64,000 bases of DNA from Methylotenera_A aquatica (GTDB taxonomy: Bacteria; Pseudomonadota; Gammaproteobacteria; Burkholderiales; Methylophilaceae): assembly GCA_965601485.1 (NCBI GenBank), contig OZ271846.1, forward strand, positions 620,001 to 684,000, given 5' to 3'. The position numbers were made by a program, and so were the translations under genes. The notes under the pieces are model-generated. The model did no database searches. It was not told the DNA's origin and saw only the letters and a list, made by a program, of their open reading frames with translations. Every line of letters begins with the position of its first letter. The stretch's first letter is position 1. Of the stretch, positions 7,951 through 16,915 are shown piece after piece.

Positions 7951-9408
7951 CTAGCTATTTATTTTTTTGATAATGGTGCTGGTACTACGACCTTCAACCA
8001 AGTCAATCAGCGCAATTTCACCGCCCCAGCTTTGCACCTCTTTGCCGCCAACCACTTGTTCTGCGGAGTAGTCACTGCCTTTGGCAATTACATTTGGTTT
8101 AATGGCATTAATCAGACTCAGCGGTGTGTCTTCATCAAATAAAATAACCGCATCCACACTCTCCAGCGCTGCTAGCACACGTGCTCTGTCATTTTCATTC
8201 ACCACTGGGCGGGCAGGGCCTTTAATTGCACTGACTGAGCGATCGGTATTTAAGCCTAAAATTAATTTATCGCCACGTTTTTTGGCGGCTTCTAAATAAG
8301 TCACATGCCCTGCATGCAGCAAATCAAAGCAGCCATTGGTGAAAACAATTTTTTGATTGGCTTTTTTCCAAGCGTTTACCTTTAGATTGATTGCGTCTAA
8401 ATCGCACACTTTATAGGCTTGCTCGCTAACCTGATGGCTGGCTAAAGCTTCTAGCAAATCGCTCTGTGAAATTGGTACTGTGCCCACTTTGCCAACCACC
8501 ACAGCAGCTGCAATATTGGCTAACTGCAAGCTTTGCAGTACAGATAAGTTGTGCATTAAACCTGCCGCTAATGTAGCAATCACGGTATCGCCTGCACCAG
8601 AAACGTCAAATACTTTTTTCGCAATTGCGGGTAGGTGATGTGTTTTATCATCAATCAGTGAAATGCCTTCCTCACCGCGTGTCACAGCTAAAAATTCAAG
8701 CTGTAATTTTTGCTTAAGCGCACTAGCTTTGATAATTAAATCATCGTCATCAATGTTTGTTTCGCAAGCTTCGGCGGTTTCTTTTTTATTGGGGGTCAGT
8801 GCAGTAGCGCCTCTATATTTGCTGTAATCGCGACCTTTTGGGTCAACCAAAACTGTAATATTAGATGCTTTGCATTTTGCAATAATGGCTTGGGATGTGG
8901 CCTCGCTTAGTAAGCCTTTGGCATAATCAGACAAAATTACTACGCTTGGTTTTAAGGCTAATTGCAGTTGAATCGCTGCTTTTAAGCCAGAATTTTCGGC
9001 TGCATTAAAAGCCGCATTACTTTCTTGATCTAAACGCAGCATTTGCTGATGACCACTTAACACGCGGGTTTTAGCAATTGTAGGCCGGTTTTTTGAGGTG
9101 TAAACGCCACTGGTATCAATACCCATTTGTTGCAATAGCTTAAATAAATTAACGCCTTCGCTGTCATCGCCCACGCAGCCTATTATATGCGTTTTAATGC
9201 CCAGTAAAGCCAAATTGGCTGCCACATTTGCCGCACCGCCAGCGCGCTCGTTTTGCTGATTTAGCAACACAATCGGCACAGGCGCCTCCGGTGAAATGCG
9301 GCCCGCATAGCCAATTAAATAGCGGTCTAGCATCATATCGCCAATCACTAGTGCATGCTGATTATTCTTGCCAAATTGCTTTACGGCCTCTAAAAAAAGA
9401 TCAGACAT
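7951..9408 (-). CDS. hldE: Bifunctional heptose 7-phosphate kinase / heptose 1-phosphate adenylyltransferase
   Basis: This protein catalyses two steps of ADP-heptose synthesis: phosphorylation of heptose 7-phosphate at C1, and later adenylylation of heptose 1-phosphate. It has 485 residues and keeps both domains. The N-terminal 320 residues are a PfkB/ribokinase domain with GDMMLDRYLIG, ERAGGAANVAANLALLG and the anion-hole catalytic motif FDVSGAGDTVIATLA. The C-terminal part is a nucleotidyltransferase with FTNGCFDLLHAGHVTYLEAA, whose HAGH is the HxGH motif, and KRGDKLILGLN. It starts six bases after gmhA stops, suggesting translational coupling. The GmhB phosphatase that acts between its two reactions is not encoded in this cluster. 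Confidence 0.95.
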   Translation of the reverse strand: MSDLFLEAVKQFGKNNQHALVIGDMMLDRYLIGYAGRISPEAPVPIVLLNQQNERAGGAANVAANLALLGIKTHIIGCVGDDSEGVNLFKLLQQMGIDTSGVYTSKNRPTIAKTRVLSGHQQMLRLDQESNAAFNAAENSGLKAAIQLQLALKPSVVILSDYAKGLLSEATSQAIIAKCKASNITVLVDPKGRDYSKYRGATALTPNKKETAEACETNIDDDDLIIKASALKQKLQLEFLAVTRGEEGISLIDDKTHHLPAIAKKVFDVSGAGDTVIATLAAGLMHNLSVLQSLQLANIAAAVVVGKVGTVPISQSDLLEALASHQVSEQAYKVCDLDAINLKVNAWKKANQKIVFTNGCFDLLHAGHVTYLEAAKKRGDKLILGLNTDRSVSAIKGPARPVVNENDRARVLAALESVDAVILFDEDTPLSLINAIKPNVIAKGSDYSAEQVVGGKEVQSWGGEIALIDLVEGRSTSTIIKKINS

Positions 9409-9414
9409 ACCAAT

Positions 9415-9975
9415 TTAAGACTCTAAAATTTCACACAAAGAATGCCCAACAAAAATATGCGCTTCTTGAATACGTGCCGTAACGGATGACGGCATGACTA
9501 AATTAAAATCGCAAATAGCATTTAGTTTGCCACCGCTACCGCCTGTTAAACCAACCGTAACTGCTTCAATTTCTTTAGCCGCTTGCATGGCACTTACTAC
9601 GTTAGCGCTATTGCCTGAGGTAGTAATGCCAATTACCAAGTCTTCTGGGCGGCATAAAGCCTCAATTTGGCGAGCAAAAATATAATCATAGCCATAATCG
9701 TTGCCTACAGAGGTAATGATTGAGGTGTCGGTAGTGAGTGCAATAGCTGGCATACCTTTGCGTTCTTTTTTAAAGCGACCCACAATTTCGGCTGCAATAT
9801 GCTGGCTATCAGCCGCGCTACCGCCATTGCCCATAATCAGAATTTTTCCGCCATTTTTGATGCACTCTTGCATCTTTAGGCCCACAGCACTAATCATTGG
9901 GAATAGTGGCTCAAGCGCCATAAACATGGCCATATGCGCGGTATGTTCACCTTTTAAAAAATCAATGTAATCCAT
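9415..9975 (-). CDS. gmhA: Sedoheptulose 7-phosphate isomerase
   Basis: GmhA isomerises sedoheptulose 7-phosphate to D-glycero-D-manno-heptose 7-phosphate, the first step of ADP-heptose synthesis. The 186-residue protein is a single SIS domain. Family blocks are ILIMGNGGSAADSQHIAAEI, the FKKERKGMPAIALTTDTS stretch, VIGITTSGNSANV and the C-terminal IQEAHIFVGHSLCEIL carrying the zinc and active-site histidines. Its ATG shares one base with the TAA stop of hldD (TAATG), which indicates translational coupling in the hldD-gmhA-hldE-waaF operon. DiaA-type SIS proteins are similar, but the context and the terminal EAHIFVGH motif favour GmhA. Confidence 0.93.
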   Translation of the reverse strand: MDYIDFLKGEHTAHMAMFMALEPLFPMISAVGLKMQECIKNGGKILIMGNGGSAADSQHIAAEIVGRFKKERKGMPAIALTTDTSIITSVGNDYGYDYIFARQIEALCRPEDLVIGITTSGNSANVVSAMQAAKEIEAVTVGLTGGSGGKLNAICDFNLVMPSSVTARIQEAHIFVGHSLCEILES

Positions 9976-10982
9976 TAGCAGTATTTATCCTGACTTAAAA
10001 GATAGTTCTGAACATAATCTTTAACTCCATCTTCTAAGCTGGTAAACGCTTTAGTGTAACCAGCTGCGCGTAATTTTGCTACGTTGGCTTCTGTAAAATA
10101 TTGGTATTTGCCTTGTAAATCTTCTGGCATATCAATGAAATCAATTTGTGGTGTTTTATTCATGCTGTGCATCACGGCGCTGGCTAAGTCTTTAAAGCTA
10201 CGCGCTTTGCCTGTGCCAATATTGTAGATACCATTTTTACAAGGTGTTTTAGAACCAGTAGCTTTATCAAAAAAATGAACAATAATATCCGCGCAATCTT
10301 TAACATATACAAAATCGCGCATTTGCATGCCATCAGCGAAATCGGATTTATTGCTTTTAAATAGCTTCATGCCGCCAGTGGCTTTTACCTGATTAAAGGT
10401 ATGAAAAGCCACGCTGGCCATGCGTTCTTTGTGGTATTCGTTTGGGCCATACACATTAAAAAACTTAAAGCCCGCCCATGCTGGTGGCTGTGGTTCATTT
10501 TCGGCTACTTGGCGTAATGCCCATTGGTCGAAAAAGTGTTTCGAATAGCCGTAGCCATTAAGTGGGCGTAACTTTTCAATACTGAAATCATCATAACCAT
10601 TTTGCCCGTCACCATATGTGGCGGCAGAGCTGGCATAGAAAAACGGTACTTCATGTTCTGCGCACCAGCCCCATAAGTCTTGGCTGTAATGAATATTGGC
10701 TTCAACTAATTTATTGTAATCCCGCTCCGTAGTGGCGCTTATGGCGCCCATATGAATGATAGCGTCAATCTCAACGCAAGCTTCATTACCGTCTAAAAAG
10801 TCAAATAATTGGTCTTTATCCAAGTATTCAACATAATGTCGATGCACAAGGTTTTGCCATTGCTCTTCATGGGTGATGTGGTCAACAATCACTAAATCCT
10901 CGCGACCTAATTTTTGGTTGAGGTGCCAGGAGATTAGACTGCCAATCATACCTGCCCCGCCTGTAATTACAATCATATTCAA
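9975..10982 (-). CDS. hldD: ADP-L-glycero-D-manno-heptose 6-epimerase
   Basis: HldD converts ADP-D-glycero-heptose to ADP-L-glycero-heptose, the donor used by the heptosyltransferases. It is an extended short-chain dehydrogenase of 335 residues. The NADP-binding glycine motif is ITGGAGMIGSLISWHLN, followed by AIIHMGAIS, the catalytic serine/threonine region YASSAATYG and the YxxxK motif in NGYGYSKHFFDQWA. The FFNVYGPNEYHKERMASVAF block is the family signature. It is the first gene of the four-gene minus-strand LPS operon; hemH lies 68 bases upstream on the same strand. Confidence 0.95.
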   Translation of the reverse strand: MNMIVITGGAGMIGSLISWHLNQKLGREDLVIVDHITHEEQWQNLVHRHYVEYLDKDQLFDFLDGNEACVEIDAIIHMGAISATTERDYNKLVEANIHYSQDLWGWCAEHEVPFFYASSAATYGDGQNGYDDFSIEKLRPLNGYGYSKHFFDQWALRQVAENEPQPPAWAGFKFFNVYGPNEYHKERMASVAFHTFNQVKATGGMKLFKSNKSDFADGMQMRDFVYVKDCADIIVHFFDKATGSKTPCKNGIYNIGTGKARSFKDLASAVMHSMNKTPQIDFIDMPEDLQGKYQYFTEANVAKLRAAGYTKAFTSLEDGVKDYVQNYLLSQDKYC

Positions 10983-11050
10983 GCCACTATCAACTGTAAG
11001 ATGAAATTATAGCGCTTATTGTTTTGCACGCCTATTGATTGACTGACCTG

Positions 11051-12154
11051 TTAGTTAGCACCCATGACTTGCGCGCGCAATTTGGTCATTTCATTGTCTT
11101 TTTTCGCCTGCATGCCATCCCACTCAGTCGTTACCCAGCCTTGCAGATTTTCTAGCGCGATTTCTGTCATGGCATGAATCCATGCCTCATTTTCGTTTAA
11201 GGCAGGTATATAGTGATACTCACCACCGCCAGCATGGGTGAAAATCTCTTTGCCTTCCATGGCGATTTCTTCTAACGTTTCTAAGCAATCGGCACTAAAT
11301 CCTGGGCAAATCACATCAATGCGCTTGGTTTTGGTTTTACCTAAATCTTCTAAAACGCCTGCCAAATAAGGTTTTAGCCACTCTTGTTTACCAAAGCGCG
11401 ATTGAAAAGCCACCATATATTCGTCTTTGCCTAAACCCAATGCCTCGCCCAATAAGCGCCCAGTTTTGTGGCAAGCGCAATGGTATGGGTCACCTTTGGT
11501 TAAATGCACCTTTGGCACGCCATGAAAGCTCATCACCAATTTACTTGGCTTGCCGTTGATTTGCCAATAAGCATGTACGCTTTTTGCCAATGCAGCGATG
11601 TAAGCAGGGTTGTCGTGATAGCTGCGAACAGTGCGCACTGCGGGCACGTTACGCATTTTAAGCAGCACTTTCCATGTCGCATCAAATACAGCAGCTGTAC
11701 TGCTGGCCGCGTATTGTGGAAATAATGGGAACACCAAAATACGATCGCAATGCTGTGCTTTTAATTTTTCAATGGCAGCTTTCATGCTGGGGTTGCCATA
11801 GCTCATTCCTAGCTCTATCGCAAAAGGTGATTTTATTTTTTGTACCAAAAAGCCACTGAGTAATTGGGTTTGTTTTTGGGCATGTGCCAGCAAAGGCGAG
11901 CCTTCTGGCGTCCACACTTGCGCATATTTGGCGGCGGATTTTTTTGGCCGTATCACCAAAATAATGCAATGCAAAATCCAGCACCAAATGAAGCGTGGAA
12001 TTTCAACCACACGTCTATCCATTAAAAATTGGCCTAAGTAGCGCCGCAATGCGCTAGATGTTGCAGCGTCTGGGGTGCCAAGGTTTGCGATTAAGATGCC
12101 GACTCTGAGTTGGTCGCCATGAGAAAAAGGGGGTTCGGGATTGTAATAAGCCAT
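11051..12154 (-). CDS. hemH: Ferrochelatase
   Basis: HemH inserts ferrous iron into protoporphyrin IX, the last step of heme synthesis, at the cytosolic side of the inner membrane. The protein has 367 residues, as in other proteobacteria. The N-terminal VGILIANLGTPDAATSSALR block, FLMDRRVVEIPR, the GSPLLAHAQKQ loop, the catalytic histidine in KLVMSFHGVPKVHLTKGDPY and the C-terminal CPGFSADCLETLEEIAMEG with the acidic metal-path residues are all present. It is transcribed toward the heptose genes, with no terminator between, so it may head a mixed transcript. Confidence 0.95.
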   Translation of the reverse strand: MAYYNPEPPFSHGDQLRVGILIANLGTPDAATSSALRRYLGQFLMDRRVVEIPRFIWCWILHCIILVIRPKKSAAKYAQVWTPEGSPLLAHAQKQTQLLSGFLVQKIKSPFAIELGMSYGNPSMKAAIEKLKAQHCDRILVFPLFPQYAASSTAAVFDATWKVLLKMRNVPAVRTVRSYHDNPAYIAALAKSVHAYWQINGKPSKLVMSFHGVPKVHLTKGDPYHCACHKTGRLLGEALGLGKDEYMVAFQSRFGKQEWLKPYLAGVLEDLGKTKTKRIDVICPGFSADCLETLEEIAMEGKEIFTHAGGGEYHYIPALNENEAWIHAMTEIALENLQGWVTTEWDGMQAKKDNEMTKLRAQVMGAN

Positions 12155-12221
12155 ATATCGATTTTAGAGTAAACAATCGCCAATAGCTATGAGAAAATCA
12201 TGGCTAACCTGTGTTGTGGCA

Positions 12222-12243
12222 TAAAAAAAGCGCAAATTGCGCC
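12222..12243 (-). terminator. Intrinsic terminator of the small membrane protein gene
   Basis: On the minus strand GCGC arms in a 13-base palindrome (12230-12242) are followed by seven T. It stands just after the gene that ends at 12269. Confidence 0.7.
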
Positions 12244-12268
12244 TTTAAAAAATGTCCGCTCGCATTTT

Positions 12269-12487
12269 TTATCTGCGGTGGTCAGAAAACACTAAAACAC
12301 CTCTAACAGCCAAGGCTGCAATGCTGCCCCACAACGGAATGTTCACTTGCTCTTTTTGTTGCACTTTTAATTCAATAGGGCCGATTTTAGCTTTGGTGCT
12401 ATCTTGAGTGTAACTAAAGCCGCCATACATCAAACCTAAAGCACCCATCACCAGTAAAATGACGCCAATCATTTTTTTTGTGTCCAT
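12269..12487 (-). CDS. Small inner-membrane protein of unknown function
   Basis: This 72-residue protein has two predicted membrane helices, MIGVILLVMGALGLMYGGFS near the N terminus and IPLWGSIAALAVRGVLVF near the C terminus. They are joined by a polar segment, KAKIGPIELKVQQKEQ. Proteins of this size and layout are common in proteobacteria, and none of which I know has an established function. It is followed by an intrinsic terminator and lies 29 bases after a glycine-zipper lipoprotein gene on the same strand. The pair may be an envelope-stress or housekeeping unit; that is only inference. Confidence 0.75.
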   Translation of the reverse strand: MDTKKMIGVILLVMGALGLMYGGFSYTQDSTKAKIGPIELKVQQKEQVNIPLWGSIAALAVRGVLVFSDHRR

Positions 12488-12516
12488 TTTAATACTCTTT
12501 TTGTTGACGGTTAAGT

Positions 12517-12735
12517 TTATTTACCTACTTGGTTGCCAATGACACCACCAACTGCCGCGCCACCAACAGTACCGATTGCACTGCCACCTGTTAGCACAGC
12601 ACCTGTTACCGCGCCGATGCCAGCGCCTGCTGCAGTTGCTTTATCACGTGTAGACATGCCGCTACATGCTGTCATACTGATGGCGCAAGCTAGCACTGCT
12701 AATGATGTTAATTTTTTCGTCTTCAATGTGTTCAT
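12517..12735 (-). CDS. Glycine-zipper lipoprotein, OsmB-like
   Basis: This 72-residue protein begins with a lipoprotein signal peptide whose lipobox ends MTACSG, so cysteine 24 is the likely lipidated residue. The rest is a glycine-zipper domain with repeated GxxxG spacing (GAGIGAVTGAVLTGG, then GTVGGAAVGGVIGNQVGK), as in OsmB and SlyB-type envelope lipoproteins. The role is presumably outer-membrane or periplasmic, stabilising the envelope; the family is poorly understood. It precedes the small two-helix membrane protein on the same strand. Confidence 0.8.
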   Translation of the reverse strand: MNTLKTKKLTSLAVLACAISMTACSGMSTRDKATAAGAGIGAVTGAVLTGGSAIGTVGGAAVGGVIGNQVGK

Positions 12736-12889
12736 TTTAATTCTCTTGGTCGATTGTGCGTGAGCTTTAAGTCATGCAGCAGTTTGTGTTGCTTAACTTG
12801 TATTCTGCATCCACAGAAAGTTTAAAATAATCAGGATAAGTCTGTATTTGTTGTCAGCGCTCTCTGACAAGAATGCTGGTTTGATGTTT

Positions 12890-13903
12890 TTATTGCTTGC
12901 CGGATAATGCGTTGGAAAGCAATTTTGCGGTGACATCCACAATTGGTATCACGCGCTCATAAGCCATTCTGGTTGGGCCAATCACACCCAAGGTGCCCAC
13001 CACTTGGCCGTCTGCTTCATAGGGCGCGGTAACCATTGAGCATTCATCTAGCGGCAAATAGCCGCTTTCGTTACCAATAAAAATTTGAATGCCCTCTGCA
13101 CGCTGGCTATTATCTAACAGTTGCATCAAATTGGTGCGGCGCTCAAAAACTTCAAACAATTTGCGCAGGCTGTTTACATTAGTTGATAGCTCATCCACAT
13201 GCAACAAATTGCGCTCCCCGGAAATTACCACGCCATCATTGTTGGCAGCTTTATTGCTTGCATCCAATGCCGCCGTCATCAGATTATTCATATCCGATTG
13301 CATTTGTTGCAATTCGGCATGTAACTTAAGGCGCACTTCATCAAAGGTTTGACCAGAAAAGTGCGCATTAAAATAATTGCTGGCTTGGGTTAATTCGCTC
13401 GCGGAGTAAGGTTTTTCAGATACGATGATGCGATTTTGTACATTTCCATCGCTGGTGACAATAATCACCAACACACGTTTTTCAGTAAGCGGCAAAAATT
13501 CTAAATGCTTAAATGCTACGCGTTGACGTTTGGGAACCATCACCACGCCTGCAAATTGTGTTAGTTGCGACAACATATCGGCGGCGCTACTAATCAACTC
13601 ACTTTGGTTTAGCGAATTTAAACCACTTTTTAACTGTGCAATGGCCTGATTTTCAAGTGGCTTTACTGTTAATAATAAATCAACAAATAAACGGTAGCCT
13701 TTTTGGGTAGGAATGCGCCCAGCCGACGTGTGCGGGCTGGCCACAAAACCCAGTTGCTCAAGGTCGCTCATCACATTACGAATAGTGGCAGTGCTAACAT
13801 CCAAGCCGCTATGCTGCAATAAAGTGCGCGAGCCAATTGGTTGCCCATCACTAATGTAGTGCTCAACCAAGGTTTTTAATAATATTTGCGCGCGTTTATC
13901 CAA
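12890..13903 (-). CDS. hrcA: Heat-inducible transcription repressor HrcA
   Basis: HrcA represses chaperone genes by binding the CIRCE operator and is kept active by GroEL. The 337-residue protein starts with a winged-helix DNA-binding domain (RAQILLKTLVEHYISDGQP, STATIRNVMSDLEQLGFVAS, SAGRIPTQKGYRLFVD) and continues with the GAF-like dimerisation domain ending in GTLGVIGPTRMAYERVIPIV. No CIRCE inverted repeat was found next to it, and grpE and dnaK, its frequent neighbours, are not in the window. It points away from nadK. Confidence 0.95.
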   Translation of the reverse strand: MDKRAQILLKTLVEHYISDGQPIGSRTLLQHSGLDVSTATIRNVMSDLEQLGFVASPHTSAGRIPTQKGYRLFVDLLLTVKPLENQAIAQLKSGLNSLNQSELISSAADMLSQLTQFAGVVMVPKRQRVAFKHLEFLPLTEKRVLVIIVTSDGNVQNRIIVSEKPYSASELTQASNYFNAHFSGQTFDEVRLKLHAELQQMQSDMNNLMTAALDASNKAANNDGVVISGERNLLHVDELSTNVNSLRKLFEVFERRTNLMQLLDNSQRAEGIQIFIGNESGYLPLDECSMVTAPYEADGQVVGTLGVIGPTRMAYERVIPIVDVTAKLLSNALSGKQ

Positions 13904-14038
13904 AATTTAAGCAATAAGCCTTTAAAAAATACACCGTTATTTTGCCTTAATTGTGACCACATTAGTGAGATTATACGTTTGAAACTAGGTTTCATTTTGA
14001 TGACAAAAGCAAAATTCCATTTTTGAGCATGTTTGAAT

Positions 14039-14101
14039 AGCCGGCTCGGGCTTATACGCTTAATTTTCTCTCTATTATTAAGCGCTGTTTTCAAGCCGGC
14101 T
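14039..14101. repeat. Nested inverted repeats between hrcA and nadK
   Basis: Two identical 8-base palindromes AGCCGGCT lie at 14039-14046 and 14094-14101. Between them CGCTTAAT (14057-14064) and ATTAAGCG (14077-14084) form a second inverted repeat. The whole can fold into one long interrupted hairpin. It sits in the divergent promoter region and could be an operator pair or an RNA structure in the hrcA leader. Confidence 0.5.
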
Positions 14102-14192
14102 CTCTAAGGATTTAAATAGGCATAAAGCTTTTTTTTGTTAATATTTTATAGGCTTACTTTTTCAAAGCGACTATCTATGATTTAATGCTGAG

Positions 14193-15062
14193 ATGACTCA
14201 GCCGTTCAAATCTATAGCCGTTATTGGCAAATACATGAATCAGCTCGCTTTGCAGCAAATGCAAACCGATTTGGCTGATTTAGCGCGCCATTTAAAAGCC
14301 AAAAAAATTGAAGTATGGATAGAAGAAAACACAGCAAAATATGCTGAATTAACGGGTTTTAATAAAGCCTCTTTGGCAACTATTGGTAGCAAAGTAGATC
14401 TGGCCATTGTGATGGGCGGCGACGGCACTATGTTAAGTGTGGCCAGAAGCTTAATTGATAATGATATCCCACTAGTAGGCATTAACCGCGGTCGCTTTGG
14501 CTTTTTAACCGATTTACGCGCAGAAGATATGTTGGGCGCTGTAGATAGAGTCTTATCCAACCGCTACCAAATTGAATCGCGCATGTTAATCAATGCAAGT
14601 GTTATACGTGGCGGAAAAACTATCCAGCAGGGTTTAGCATTTAACGACGTAGTGATTAAAGGCGGCTTGCGATTAATTGAGATTGCCGTTGAAATTAACG
14701 GCTTTTTTGTGCACAAACAGCGCGCAGATGGCATAATCTTAAGTACTCCAACCGGAACCACCGCTTATGCTTTAAGCGCAGGAGGACCAATTTTACACCC
14801 CAGTTTAGAGGCGATTGCCATTGTGCCAGTTTGCCCGCATACATTAAGCAATCGCCCCATCGCGGTTAACAGCTCTAGCTTAATTCAAATTACTATGATA
14901 CAAACCGACGACGGACAGTTAAGCTACGATGGCCAGTTTCAAATGTTGCTTGAAAGCGGCGACAGAGTTTTGGTACAGCGCGCTGAAAAGCAAGTCAGGT
15001 TGCTTCATCCAAGTGAGTATTGTTATTTTGATATGTTGCGCAATAAGCTTAACTGGGGCTAA
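14193..15062 (+). CDS. nadK: NAD kinase
   Basis: NadK phosphorylates NAD to NADP in the cytosol. The protein has 289 residues, matching the family. The conserved blocks are VDLAIVMGGDGTMLSVAR with the catalytic GGDGT aspartate, VGINRGRFGFLTDL, the substrate loop QRADGIILSTPTGTTAYALS, and SAGGPILHP. It is divergent from hrcA and lies 118 bases before recN. In betaproteobacteria hrcA, nadK and recN are often in this order, so context supports the call. The 118-base gap to recN shows no clear terminator, so the two may be co-transcribed. Confidence 0.95.
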   Translation: MTQPFKSIAVIGKYMNQLALQQMQTDLADLARHLKAKKIEVWIEENTAKYAELTGFNKASLATIGSKVDLAIVMGGDGTMLSVARSLIDNDIPLVGINRGRFGFLTDLRAEDMLGAVDRVLSNRYQIESRMLINASVIRGGKTIQQGLAFNDVVIKGGLRLIEIAVEINGFFVHKQRADGIILSTPTGTTAYALSAGGPILHPSLEAIAIVPVCPHTLSNRPIAVNSSSLIQITMIQTDDGQLSYDGQFQMLLESGDRVLVQRAEKQVRLLHPSEYCYFDMLRNKLNWG

Positions 15063-15180
15063 TTTTTTGCCAAAAATCAAAACTGACTGCGTTATCTTCG
15101 TCCGCCGAACGCAAATACCACTATGTGCTAGAAAGAACCAATTTGCGCGAAAAATACTAAGAAAAAAATCTTAACTCATT

Positions 15181-16830
15181 ATGTTGCAAGCACTTTCTAT
15201 TAGCGATTTTATTATTGTAGACAAGCTCGATTTAGAGTTTGATAGCGGCTTTACCACACTCACCGGCGAAACCGGCGCCGGTAAATCGATTCTAATCGAT
15301 GCCTTATCACTTACTTTAGGTGCTCGTAATGATGGCTTGGTAGCCCGCGTAGGCTGTGATAAAGCAGATATTAGCGCGACATTTTCGATTGATGATAATA
15401 GCGATGCTAAAAACTGGTTAACTAAAAACGAAATAGAAGTGGATGACCAGTTAATGTTGCGGCGCGTGATTTATGCCGATGGCCGTAGCCGTGGTTTTAT
15501 CAATGGCGCATCTGCAACCGTTAATCAAATGAAAGAGTTGGGTGAATTTTTGGTGGATATTTACAGCCAAAATGCCCATCATTCCTTGCTTAAAGCTAGC
15601 ACGCAACGCCAAATTTTAGATGAATTTGCGCACAATGCTGAATTAGCAAGCCAAGTTGCGCAGCATTATAAAACTTGGCATACCTTGCATACGCAACGCT
15701 TAGCTTTCGAAAAAAATGCCGCCGCCTATGCAGATGAGCTAGTCGAATTGCGCGATAAAACGCGTGAATTACAACAATTAAATTTCAACCTAGACGATTG
15801 GCAAGACATCCAGCAAGAGCATCATCGCTTAGCTAACGGCACATCTCTACTTTCAGGGCTAGAAGCCTGTATTGCTCTGCTAAACGATAACGACGTGAAT
15901 ATCAGCGCGATGTTGGCGCAAGTGCAGCAAAAGTTAATGGGCTTGGTGGATTTTGATGCACAAATCAAAGACGCAGCCGATAATGTGGACTCTGCCTTGA
16001 TACAGCTAGAAGAAGCAAATCGCACACTTAATCGCTATTTGCAAAAAGCAGAGCTAGACCCTGCAAGGCTTATAGAGGTAGATAGTCGCATCCAAAGCAT
16101 ACATAACATATCGCGCAAATATCGCAGCAAACCAGAAGAGCTTCCCGATTTATTAGTGGTATGCCAATCGCGTATGGCAGAACTAGAAACTTTTGCCATT
16201 GATGGTTTGCTGACAAAACAAGAGCAAGAAGCCTTAAACGCTTACCAAACAGCGGCCAACACCTTAAGCCATAAACGTATGCAGGCGACAAAAATACTTA
16301 GCAAAAGAATCAGCCTTGAGATGCAACGTTTATCTTTAAGCGGTGGCCAGTTTAGTGTGGCTTTAAATGCCTGCGAAGCATCAGCCCATGGACTAGAAAC
16401 GGTAGAGTTTTTAGTAGCAGGCCATGCAGGGGTAGGCCCGCTACCGCTTAACAAAGTGGCATCAGGCGGCGAGTTATCTAGGATTAGCTTGGCGCTACAT
16501 GTCACAACCACCTCACAAGGCAGTGTGCCGTGCATGATTTTCGATGAAGTAGATGTAGGTATCGGCGGAGGCGTGGCAGAAGTTGTGGGGCAGTTGCTTA
16601 AACAATTAGGTGCTGAGCGCCAAGTGCTGGTGATTACGCATCTGCCACAAGTCGCGTCACAAGCCGCACAACATTTACAAGTGAGCAAAAAGCAACAAAA
16701 TGGCGCCACTTTAAGCCATATTCAAGCCTTAAGACAGGCAGAGCGCATAGAAGAGATCGCACGTATGTTGGGTGGTATTCAAATTACCGAAACCACCCGG
16801 AGTCATGCTAAAGAAATGCTGGGTTTGTAG
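15181..16830 (+). CDS. recN: DNA repair protein RecN
   Basis: RecN is an SMC-like ATPase that acts at double-strand breaks together with RecA. The 549-residue protein has Walker A LTGETGAGKSILIDALSLTL near residue 30, a long central coiled coil, the signature VASGGELSRISLALHV and Walker B MIFDEVDVGIGGGVAEVVG near residues 455-475, then LVITHLPQVASQA. It begins directly with MLQALSISDFIIVDKLDLEF, the standard RecN N terminus. No LexA-type SOS box was recognised upstream. Confidence 0.96.
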   Translation: MLQALSISDFIIVDKLDLEFDSGFTTLTGETGAGKSILIDALSLTLGARNDGLVARVGCDKADISATFSIDDNSDAKNWLTKNEIEVDDQLMLRRVIYADGRSRGFINGASATVNQMKELGEFLVDIYSQNAHHSLLKASTQRQILDEFAHNAELASQVAQHYKTWHTLHTQRLAFEKNAAAYADELVELRDKTRELQQLNFNLDDWQDIQQEHHRLANGTSLLSGLEACIALLNDNDVNISAMLAQVQQKLMGLVDFDAQIKDAADNVDSALIQLEEANRTLNRYLQKAELDPARLIEVDSRIQSIHNISRKYRSKPEELPDLLVVCQSRMAELETFAIDGLLTKQEQEALNAYQTAANTLSHKRMQATKILSKRISLEMQRLSLSGGQFSVALNACEASAHGLETVEFLVAGHAGVGPLPLNKVASGGELSRISLALHVTTTSQGSVPCMIFDEVDVGIGGGVAEVVGQLLKQLGAERQVLVITHLPQVASQAAQHLQVSKKQQNGATLSHIQALRQAERIEEIARMLGGIQITETTRSHAKEMLGL

Positions 16831-16915
16831 GTTGTGTGTGAGCTTAGGTATTAGAAGCAAACAGATGCTATTAAGAGTGACTTTCTTATACTTTTCTTTC
16901 TAATTAAGTTTCGGT

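Noticed and set aside
13904..14192. Search for a CIRCE operator near hrcA
   Set aside because: No TTAGCACTC...GAGTGCTAA pair occurs; a GTGCTAA-like stretch near 13790 is inside hrcA and single.
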